Assembly: GCA_021735115.1 (NCBI GenBank)
Contig: JAIPHQ010000013.1
Span: forward strand, 1-11,186
Origin: Candidatus Omnitrophota bacterium
GTDB taxonomy: Bacteria > Omnitrophota > Koll11 > Duberdicusellales > 4484-171
DNA: 11,186 nt
Reading direction: 5' to 3'
Shown here: positions 6,663-11,186 of the stretch, piece by piece
How the letters are laid out: each line of letters starts with the position of its first letter
Position numbering within the stretch: the first letter of the stretch is position 1
Notes under the pieces: model-generated
What the model was told of the DNA's origin: nothing
Seen by the model: only the letters and a program-made list of their open reading frames with translations
Database searches by the model: none
Position numbers and translations under genes: made by a program

Positions 6663-6690
6663 ATGAGCTATCAGCTATGAGCTAGCAGCC
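6663..6690. repeat. Two imperfect 14-bp tandem repeats
   Basis: ATGAGCTATCAGCT (6663-6676) is followed at once by ATGAGCTAGCAGCC (6677-6690), 12 of 14 bases identical. It ends a few bases before the broken tRNA-Gln copy. It may be the remnant of a longer short-period repeat or a recombination scar. The rest of the gap from 6595 to 6693 shows no gene and no convincing promoter. Confidence 0.4.
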
Positions 6691-6693
6691 AAT

Positions 6694-6863
6694 TTGCCCG
6701 GTGGTGTAATGGTAACACACCAGCCCCGCACCAGAACAGAGTTCGGTGTAGCCCAGAAAGGAATTGCTTTAAATTCTGCCCAGAACTAGAACAAGTTCAG
6801 TTCTGGGCAGCCCCGAATCGAATTTATTCTGGTTCGGGGCTGGTTTGGGGCAGCTTTTGGAGC
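6694..6863 (+). pseudogene. Broken 5' copy of tRNA-Gln(UUG)
   Basis: Positions 6694-6724 are identical over 31 bases to 7141-7171, the 5' end of the intact tRNA-Gln (acceptor strand, D-arm and the start of the anticodon stem). The match resumes at 6851-6863 (CAGCTTTTGGAGC, including the UUG anticodon loop) after an insert of about 127 bp, then ends. The 3' half (variable loop, T-arm and acceptor) is missing, and GIY-YIG sequence begins about 20 bases further on. This copy cannot form a tRNA. It is either an old tandem duplicate or a duplication made when the nuclease element entered the locus. Confidence 0.8.
6724..6850. mobile_element. Hairpin-rich ~127-bp insertion in the tRNA anticodon arm (MITE-like)
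   Basis: The segment interrupts the broken tRNA copy between CCAG and CTTTTGG. Its ends are CCCCGCACC (6724-6732) and GGTTTGGGG (6842-6850), inverted repeats matching at 7 of 9 positions. It is flanked by CAG on both sides (6721-6723 and 6851-6853), consistent with a 3-bp target duplication. Inside are three strong stems. The first is CACC-A-GAAC/GTTC-GGTG (6729-6748). The second is a perfect 12-bp CTGCCCAGAACT/AGTTCTGGGCAG (6776-6787 with 6799-6810). The third is CAGCCCCGAA/TTCGGGGCTG (6808-6817 with 6833-6842). It has no ORF. It could be a miniature inverted-repeat element, a REP-like palindromic unit, or a structured RNA domain tied to the neighbouring nuclease. Transposition is inferred from the ends, not shown. 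Confidence 0.5.
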
Positions 6864-6883
6864 AAAGAAGTAATGTAAAATAT

Positions 6884-7156
6884 ATGTATGTATATGCTTT
6901 CTATGATAAAATAAATGATCAATTTTATGTTGGTTTAACCAATGACATGAAACGTCGTTCTACTCAGCATTTAAGAGGAAATGGGCATACAACTTCAAGG
7001 TTTAAGTCTTTGCAGCAAATTTTCTACGAATGGTATTTAAGTAATAAAGATGCAAGAAGAAGAGAAAAATATCTAAAGACTTCAAAAGGAAAGAAAACAT
7101 TAAGATTAATGCTTAAGGAGTCGTTAAAAGAAATGAAATCTTGCCCGGTGGTGTAA
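6884..7156 (+). CDS. Small single-domain GIY-YIG endonuclease
   Basis: From the ATG at 6884 this encodes 90 residues: MYVYAFYDKINDQFYVGLTN then DMKRR. The two hallmark strands are YVY (2-4) and YVG (15-17), followed by the catalytic Arg (R25) and the metal-binding Glu in RREKYLKTSKGK (E61). These fit the compact UvrC/Slx1-type GIY-YIG fold. Proteins of 80-100 residues like this are often mislabelled 'excinuclease subunit C'. They lack the helicase, DNA-binding and HhH parts of UvrC. The frame stays open upstream to a TTG at 6845, but that part is tRNA remnant. The last five codons (SCPVV) and the TAA stop are formed by the first bases of the intact tRNA-Gln gene. The ribosome-binding site is poor. 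The sandwiching between tRNA-Gln copies suggests a homing-type element. Confidence 0.8.
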   Translation: MYVYAFYDKINDQFYVGLTNDMKRRSTQHLRGNGHTTSRFKSLQQIFYEWYLSNKDARRREKYLKTSKGKKTLRLMLKESLKEMKSCPVV

Positions 7157-7212
7157 TGGTAACACACCAGCTTTTGGAGCTGAGATTCCTGGTTCGAGCC
7201 CAGGCCGGGCAA
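7142..7212 (+). tRNA. tRNA-Gln (anticodon UUG), intact
   Basis: A full cloverleaf is present. Acceptor TGCCCGG (7142-7148) pairs with CCGGGCA (7205-7211). There is a short GTG/CAC D-stem with GG in the loop. The anticodon stem CAGC/GCTG encloses loop TTTTGGA, giving anticodon TTG for glutamine. T-arm CCTGG-TTCGAGC-CCAGG has the standard TTCGA, and A73 is the discriminator. The next three bases are CCA (7213-7215), so the 3' end may be encoded. Position 27-43 is a C/A mismatch, slightly weakening the anticodon stem. A tRNA-Gln upstream of glmU or prs is a recurrent arrangement in bacteria, so this is probably the resident gene. Its first bases overlap the 3' end of the GIY-YIG frame. Confidence 0.95.
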
Positions 7213-7223
7213 CCACGTTCGTT

Positions 7224-7283
7224 AAACCAACGGCAGGGAAGTTTGCTTTCTGAAAGTTTGGTTTGATGGCGCAAACTTGCCTG
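7224..7283. repeat. Imperfect palindrome abutting the 3' tRNA fragment
   Basis: CAGGGAAGTTTGC (7234-7246) pairs with GCAAACTTGCCTG (7271-7283) with a single mismatch, and the right arm runs into the T-stem of the tRNA fragment. A second complementary pair, AAACCAA (7224-7230) with TTGGTTT (7258-7264), crosses into the loop, so a pseudoknot or alternative fold is possible. It fills the gap between the intact tRNA and its 3' fragment. It shares no obvious sequence with the 6724-6850 element. Confidence 0.45.
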
Positions 7284-7304
7284 GTTCGAGCCCAGGCCGG
7301 GCAA
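7280..7304 (+). pseudogene. 3' fragment of tRNA-Gln (T-arm plus acceptor strand)
   Basis: These 25 bases are identical to 7188-7212 of the intact tRNA: T-stem, TTCGAGC loop, T-stem and CCGGGCA plus discriminator. The expected D-arm, anticodon arm and 5' acceptor strand are absent upstream, so it is not a tRNA. It ends seven bases before the glmU ATG, so its T-arm hairpin lies in the glmU leader where a ribosome-binding site would normally be. Confidence 0.85.
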
Positions 7305-7311
7305 TTTAATT

Positions 7312-8607
7312 ATGAATAAAACAACTGCAATAGTATTAGCAGCCGGCAAAGGTAAAAGAATGAATAATTCTTTGCCGAAGGTTTTGCAAGAGGTTTGTGG
7401 CCAACCGCTTATCTATTATGTTTTAAAACAGTGTTCTAAAATAAAAAGCATCAAGCAGATAATTATAGTTGTTGGATATAAAAAAGATTTAGTTAAAAAT
7501 CAAGTAAAAACTATTGTTGCTAATCAGTTTAAAAATTTAACTGATAAAATACAATTCGTTCCACAAACTAAAATGTTAGGGACAGCTGATGCGGTTAAAT
7601 CTGCTTTAGCTAAGGTAAAGAATAAGGAAGTTTTAGTTACTTGTGGAGATAATCCTCTGGTTAGATCTGTTACACTATCTAAATTTATATCTTATTCAAG
7701 AAAGAGTAATTTAGCTTGTTGTGTTCTTACTTCAGTTACCGATAAAAAAAATCAATTAGGAACAATTATATATGATGACAAAGACAGAGTCCAGGCGATA
7801 AAAGAAAAAATTTCTAAAGTTGATAAGGTTAAACCTTCAAATAGAGCTGAAGTAAATAGCGGTACTTATTATTTTTTAAAAAAAGAATTAACTCAAAATA
7901 TAGGCAAAATTAAGAAAAATAAGGTTAAGAAGGAGTACTTTTTAACTGATATAGTAAAAATATTATCCAAACAAAATAAAAAAATAAAATCTTATTTAAT
8001 TGATGATTCTTCAGAGGTAGCTGGAATAAATAACCTTTTTGAGCTTCAATTTGCTGAAGAAACAATTAGAATGAGGATTTTGACCAAATTAAGCAAAAAA
8101 GGAGTAATAATAGTCAGCCCAAGCACAACTATAGTTCAAGAATCGGTAAATATAGGTAAAAACACTACGATTTATCCCTTTACCTTTATTGAGAAAGATG
8201 CTATAATTGGCAGCAATTGTTCGGTGGGGCCTTTTATTCACATCCGAGCCGGGTCACGAATTAAGAATAGTGTTAAAATAGGTAATTTTTTAGAAATTAA
8301 CCGTTCTTATTTAGGTAAGGGAGTTACAGCTAAACATTTTGGATATTTAGGAGATGCCCAACTCTCGGATAATGTAAATATTGGTGCCGGCACCGTTGTT
8401 GCTAATTACGACGGCAAAAATAAACATAAAACTTATATTAAAGAAGGTTCATTTATTGGTTGCGATACGGTTTTGGTAGCTCCGGTAACAATAGGTAAAA
8501 AAGCAAAAACCGGTGCCGGATCTGTAGTTACTAAGAATGTAGGTAAAAAACAGACTGTGGCAGGTGTTCCAGCTCGTCAGTTGGAGCCAAGGAGTAAAAA
8601 TGGATAA
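7312..8607 (+). CDS. glmU: Bifunctional GlcN-1-P N-acetyltransferase / GlcNAc-1-P uridylyltransferase
   Basis: GlmU makes UDP-GlcNAc for peptidoglycan and lipopolysaccharide. The N-terminal pyrophosphorylase domain opens with IVLAAGKGKRMNNSLPKVLQEV (residues about 7-28), then LGTADAV and TCGDNPLV. From about residue 250 the hexapeptide-repeat left-handed beta-helix begins (VNIGKNTTIYPFTFIEKDAIIG). It carries acetyltransferase landmarks: IGNFLEINRSYLGKGVTAKHFGYLGDA with the active-site His, NIGAGTVVANYDGKNKHKT, and the C-terminal VAGVPARQLE. Length is 431 against 456 in E. coli, so both domains appear complete. No Shine-Dalgarno is visible; the 3' tRNA fragment lies directly upstream, so the gene may have lost its original leader. 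It overlaps prs by eight bases (ATGGATAA). Confidence 0.93.
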   Translation: MNKTTAIVLAAGKGKRMNNSLPKVLQEVCGQPLIYYVLKQCSKIKSIKQIIIVVGYKKDLVKNQVKTIVANQFKNLTDKIQFVPQTKMLGTADAVKSALAKVKNKEVLVTCGDNPLVRSVTLSKFISYSRKSNLACCVLTSVTDKKNQLGTIIYDDKDRVQAIKEKISKVDKVKPSNRAEVNSGTYYFLKKELTQNIGKIKKNKVKKEYFLTDIVKILSKQNKKIKSYLIDDSSEVAGINNLFELQFAEETIRMRILTKLSKKGVIIVSPSTTIVQESVNIGKNTTIYPFTFIEKDAIIGSNCSVGPFIHIRAGSRIKNSVKIGNFLEINRSYLGKGVTAKHFGYLGDAQLSDNVNIGAGTVVANYDGKNKHKTYIKEGSFIGCDTVLVAPVTIGKKAKTGAGSVVTKNVGKKQTVAGVPARQLEPRSKNG

Positions 8608-9547
8608 GTTAGTAGTTTTTAGTGGAAGTTCTAATCGTTCCTTAGCTGGAAAGATTTGTGACAATCTTGATACAAAATTAGGAGGAGTAGAAATTTCACG
8701 TTTTAGCGATGGAGAGGTAAGTATCCAATTAAAGGAGAATGTAAGAGGTAAAGATGTATTTTTAATTCAATCGACTTGTCCACCAGTCAATGAAAATTTA
8801 GTTGAATTATTGGTGATGCTTGATGCAGCTAGGCGGGCTTCAGCGCAAAGAATAACAGCAGTTATACCTTACTTTGGTTATGCTCGTCAAGATAGAAAAG
8901 ATAGGCCAAGGGTACCAATTACCGCAAAATTGGTGGCTAATGTTTTAGCAAGTTCTGGTGCTGATAGGGTATTAACCTTAGATTTGCATGCCGGCCAGAT
9001 ACAGGGTTTTTTTGATATTCCTTTAGACCATTTATACTCAATTAATGTTTTTTTTGAGTATTTTAAAGAAAATAAAATAAAAGATTTAGTGATTGTTTCG
9101 CCTGATGTTGGTGGAATTAAGATGGCTAGAGCTTATGCGAAGCGTTTTGGTGCAGATTTAGCTATAGTTGATAAAAGGAGGAAATCTCCGGAATCAACAG
9201 AGGTGATGCATATTTTAGGTGATGTAAAAGATAAAAATGTATTATTGGTGGATGATATAATCGCAACAGGTTCTTCGTTGGTCAATGGGGCGGCTGCCTT
9301 AAAAAAGGAAGGTGCAAAAAATATTTTTGCAGCTATAAGCCACGGAATTTTGTCTAATGATGCAGTTGATAAATTGCAAAATTCCGCCATAGATACCTTA
9401 GCGATAACAGATTCAATACCATTGGCAAAAGAAAAAACAAAAGAAAAAATAAAGGTAGTTTCTTTAGACAGTCTTTTTGCCGAAGCTATAAAAAGAATTC
9501 ATTTTGAAAAGTCAATAAGCGGTCTTTTTGATTCAATAGGAGGATAG
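8600..9547 (+). CDS. prs: Ribose-phosphate pyrophosphokinase
   Basis: Prs transfers pyrophosphate from ATP to ribose-5-phosphate to make PRPP for purines, pyrimidines, NAD, histidine and tryptophan. From ATG 8600 it is 315 residues, the length of the E. coli enzyme. Seen in order are FSDGEV, PYFGYARQDRKDRPRVPITAK (90-110, ATP site), LTLDLHAGQIQGFFDIPLDHL (H130), SPDVGG, and the PRPP loop VDDIIATGSS (217-226). The start is fixed by AAGGAG five bases upstream; the frame runs open back to 8564 inside glmU, but that extension is not conserved. It is translationally coupled to glmU (8-bp overlap) and followed after one base by rplY. It should supply HisG, encoded about 6 kb upstream. Confidence 0.96.
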   Translation: MDKLVVFSGSSNRSLAGKICDNLDTKLGGVEISRFSDGEVSIQLKENVRGKDVFLIQSTCPPVNENLVELLVMLDAARRASAQRITAVIPYFGYARQDRKDRPRVPITAKLVANVLASSGADRVLTLDLHAGQIQGFFDIPLDHLYSINVFFEYFKENKIKDLVIVSPDVGGIKMARAYAKRFGADLAIVDKRRKSPESTEVMHILGDVKDKNVLLVDDIIATGSSLVNGAAALKKEGAKNIFAAISHGILSNDAVDKLQNSAIDTLAITDSIPLAKEKTKEKIKVVSLDSLFAEAIKRIHFEKSISGLFDSIGG

Positions 9548-9548
9548 G

Positions 9549-10277
9549 ATGGAACGAGCAAAAATAAAAGTAGAGAAGCGAACCGATAAAGGCAAACAAG
9601 CTGCAAAAAGAGTAAGAGCAGATGGCTCTATCCCATCCATACTATATGGAAAAGATATTAATGCTGCAATTACTGTTTCTTCGGAAGGCTTTAAGACTTT
9701 AAGAGATATGCATTTTTCTGAAAGTACAGTTATAGATTTATCTATTGCTGGAGCCAAAAATATGGAATCGATTCCAGTATTGATTAAGGATGTTCAGTAT
9801 CATCCTTTAACTGATAAAGTAATTCATATTGATTTGCTTCAGGTGTCATTAAAAGAAAAAATTACAGTTCATATCCCTATAATATTAAAAGGGGAAGCTA
9901 AAGGTAAAGAAGAGGGTGCGGTGCTTGAACAAATATTAAGAGAGATAGAAGTAGAAGGGCTTCCTTTGGACATTCCCGAAAATATAGAAGTTGATATATC
10001 TAATCTTGAGATTGGCCATTCGCTTCATGTAGCTGATCTTAAGCCTTCTGCAGGTATTACAATTGTAACCGAGTCTGAGTCAACAGTTGCAACTTTAGTG
10101 ATTAAGAAGGAAGAAGAGGAAGAAGAAGAAGAATTGGCTGAAGAGGCACCTACAGAACCTGAAGTTATAAAAGAAAAGAAAGAAGAAGGCCAAGAAGAGG
10201 AATCAAGTCAAGAAAAGCAACCTAAAAAAGAGGCAAAAGACGAAGACGGTAAAAAAGAAGAGAATAAAAAAGAATAA
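9549..10277 (+). CDS. rplY: Large-subunit ribosomal protein bL25, Ctc (long) form
   Basis: bL25 binds 5S rRNA. The N-terminal domain (about 1-92) shows the usual GSIPSILYGKD, the middle IPVLIKDVQYHPLTDKVIHIDLLQV, and the C-terminal TL5/Ctc domain (about 93-182) with HIPIILKGEAKGKEEGAVLEQILREIEVEGLPLDIPENIEVDIS. Residues 183-242 are a low-complexity Glu/Lys tail, longer than in most relatives, probably disordered. Total length is 242. GGAGG lies five bases before the ATG and overlaps the end of prs. The prs - rplY - pth order is the B. subtilis one, where Ctc is a general stress protein, but no stress promoter is seen here. Confidence 0.94.
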   Translation: MERAKIKVEKRTDKGKQAAKRVRADGSIPSILYGKDINAAITVSSEGFKTLRDMHFSESTVIDLSIAGAKNMESIPVLIKDVQYHPLTDKVIHIDLLQVSLKEKITVHIPIILKGEAKGKEEGAVLEQILREIEVEGLPLDIPENIEVDISNLEIGHSLHVADLKPSAGITIVTESESTVATLVIKKEEEEEEEELAEEAPTEPEVIKEKKEEGQEEESSQEKQPKKEAKDEDGKKEENKKE

Positions 10278-10279
10278 AA

Positions 10280-10861
10280 TTGAAAATTATAGTTGGTTTA
10301 GGCAATCCAGGCAAAAAGTATTCTGAAAATAGACATAATATAGGGTTTAAAATAGTTGATCAGTTAGCTGGTAGGTATAAAATAAAATTAAGGCGATCTA
10401 TCCGGCAAAAAGCTTGGCTGGGAGAATTAAGAATAGGTTCAGATTATTTTTTGCTGGTTAAGCCTAAAACTTACATGAATGCTTCCGGCCTTTGTGTAAA
10501 TAGAGTTTTGGCTAAATATAAGGTTTTAACTGAAGATTTGTTAGTTATCTATGATGATGCTGATTTAGATCTTGGAGTTTTAAGAATAAAAAAAAGTGGT
10601 TCCTCCGCAGGCCATAGAGGTATGGCCTCGATCATCGATGCTTTAGGGACGAAAGAGATTAATCGCCTAAAGGTTGGAATTGGCCGGCCAACTCCTAGTA
10701 GGGGGGATTATCAGCCACCCCTTACTGAATATGTTTTATCTAATTTTTCGGGTGAAGAAAAAGAGAATTTAACAAAAGTTATTAATCAAGCAGCAGCGAT
10801 TCCATTAAACTGGTTTAAAACCAAAAAGGAAAAAACTGTCAAAATAAATTTAGGAGGTTAG
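10280..10861 (+). CDS. pth: Peptidyl-tRNA hydrolase
   Basis: Pth frees tRNA from peptidyl-tRNAs dropped by ribosomes. The 193 residues hold the family's landmarks: IVGLGNPGKKYSENRHNIGF (N10, catalytic H19), KPKTYMNASG (N67), VIYDDADLDLG with the catalytic Asp near 92, and SGSSAGHRGMASIIDAL then VGIGRP. Length is normal (194 in E. coli). The start is TTG at 10280, two bases after the rplY stop; it places the conserved KIIVGLGNPG at residue 2, and no ATG is available nearby. The ribosome-binding site is weak, so translation probably depends on rplY. It is followed by rpsF after one base. Confidence 0.95.
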   Translation: MKIIVGLGNPGKKYSENRHNIGFKIVDQLAGRYKIKLRRSIRQKAWLGELRIGSDYFLLVKPKTYMNASGLCVNRVLAKYKVLTEDLLVIYDDADLDLGVLRIKKSGSSAGHRGMASIIDALGTKEINRLKVGIGRPTPSRGDYQPPLTEYVLSNFSGEEKENLTKVINQAAAIPLNWFKTKKEKTVKINLGG

Positions 10862-10862
10862 T

Positions 10863-11186
10863 GTGGAGCGTAATTATGAATGTATGCTTATTTTACGGCC
10901 TGATTTATCAGAGCCAGACAGAGAAAAGATTGTTGGTGAAGTTGGGGAAAAAATTAAAGGATTGAAAGGACAGGTAAAAAAATCTGCTTTATGGCGTAAT
11001 TTAAGCGATTTTCATTATTTTTTAAGAAGTAAAGGAGCTCAGAGGACAAAATATTATAAAGGGTCTTATTGGTTGATTGAATTTATTTTACCTACAGAAA
11101 GTCTTGATGAATTAAAAGAGACGCTAAAACTTGAAGAGGGTATCTTAAGAAACCTTATCTTGAATAAAGAAAGCAATAAAGTAAAA
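10863..11186 (+). CDS. rpsF: Small-subunit ribosomal protein bS6 (cut by the window end)
   Basis: The frame opens with GTG at 10863, five bases after an AGGAGG at 10852-10857, and runs off the right edge after 108 codons. The protein starts MERNYECMLILRPDLSEPDR, matching the bS6 pattern YE-x-x-x-I-x-x-P-D-L-S-E. It continues with VKKSALWRNLSDFHYFLR, KYYKGSYWLIEFIL, LDELKETLKLEEGILRNLIL, the second half of the ferredoxin-like fold. A segment of about eight residues (SKGAQRTK) sits between two strands and is longer than in E. coli. bS6 sits on the 30S platform with bS18. The family's usual neighbours ssb, rpsR and rplI would be expected beyond the window. Confidence 0.88.
   Translation, partial: MERNYECMLILRPDLSEPDREKIVGEVGEKIKGLKGQVKKSALWRNLSDFHYFLRSKGAQRTKYYKGSYWLIEFILPTESLDELKETLKLEEGILRNLILNKESNKVK

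Noticed and set aside
6845..6883. Longer GIY-YIG start at TTG 6845
   Set aside because: The extra 13 residues are encoded by the hairpin insert end and the tRNA anticodon-loop remnant, and GIY-YIG proteins begin right at the YVY strand. ATG 6884 is preferred.
6851..7156. GIY-YIG ORF as UvrC (excinuclease subunit C)
   Set aside because: It has only the nuclease domain in 90 residues and lacks the UvrB-binding, RNase H-like and HhH domains of UvrC.
6694..7304. A single tRNA-Gln split by a self-splicing group I intron with a GIY-YIG ORF
   Set aside because: Joining the 5' copy (ending at 6863) to the 3' fragment (7280) leaves out tRNA positions of the anticodon stem and variable loop, and a complete tRNA lies between. 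No recognisable group I core was seen.
7024..7349. Two overlapping minus-strand frames (62 and 78 codons) containing LPGLGSNQ and PAWARTRN
   Set aside because: These peptides are antisense translations of the tRNA-Gln T-arm and acceptor sequence, a known source of false ORFs. No ribosome-binding site or family match.
8564..8599. Upstream extension of prs to GTT/ATG-like codons at 8564
   Set aside because: The extension lies in glmU, is not conserved in Prs, and AAGGAG points to ATG 8600, which gives the standard 315 residues.
1..11186. CRISPR array, phage genes or insertion sequence transposase
   Set aside because: No regularly spaced repeats, integrase, transposase or phage structural genes are visible; the only mobile-type signals are at 6694-7304.

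Overview
The window comes from an AT-rich bacterial genome (roughly one-third G+C by eye) with short intergenic gaps. Nearly every supportable gene is on the + strand. Gene content is housekeeping: histidine, pentose-phosphate, isoprenoid, UDP-GlcNAc and PRPP synthesis plus translation. The order ispE - spoVG - (tRNA-Gln) - glmU - prs - rplY - pth is essentially the Firmicutes arrangement (B. subtilis ispE-purR-yabJ-spoVG-glmU-prs-ctc-pth), and rpsF follows it here. The transketolase split into two genes, the 30-residue COX24/bS22-like basic peptide and the zinc-ribbon SpoVG suggest an uncultivated, probably anaerobic bacterium. A candidate phylum such as Omnitrophota fits, but that is inference from gene style and not a demonstrated placement.

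Layout. Positions 1-152 hold the 3' end of a membrane protein gene, tentatively MarC family. A 27-residue ORF with a near-perfect Shine-Dalgarno overlaps the start of a COG0701 metal/metalloid permease (298-1263). Positions 1264-1478 are non-coding. They hold a hairpin that reads as a terminator only on the - strand, a second hairpin, and a good sigma70-type promoter for a stand-alone long-form hisG (1479-2354). Next come a 30-codon gene for a very basic ribosomal-type peptide, an exported TPR protein, and the two transketolase subunits. ispE follows with an ambiguous start, then a SpoVG homologue carrying an inserted zinc ribbon.

The unusual part is 6694-7304. It holds one intact tRNA-Gln(UUG) gene (7142-7212). 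Upstream is a broken 5' copy and downstream a 3' fragment of the same tRNA. Between the 5' copy and the intact gene lies a 90-residue GIY-YIG nuclease ORF whose last five codons and stop are made of tRNA-Gln sequence. The broken 5' copy is itself interrupted in the anticodon arm by a hairpin-rich segment of about 127 bp, with imperfect terminal inverted repeats and a short flanking duplication. This looks like a tRNA-targeting selfish element with layered insertions inside an otherwise conserved operon.

From 7312 the window returns to a tight operon: glmU, prs (8-bp overlap), rplY, pth and rpsF (cut by the window end). GlmU and IspE supply cell-envelope and isoprenoid precursors. Prs makes the PRPP that HisG consumes, and transketolase feeds ribose-5-phosphate to Prs. 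RplY, Pth, bS6, tRNA-Gln and the small basic peptide serve translation.
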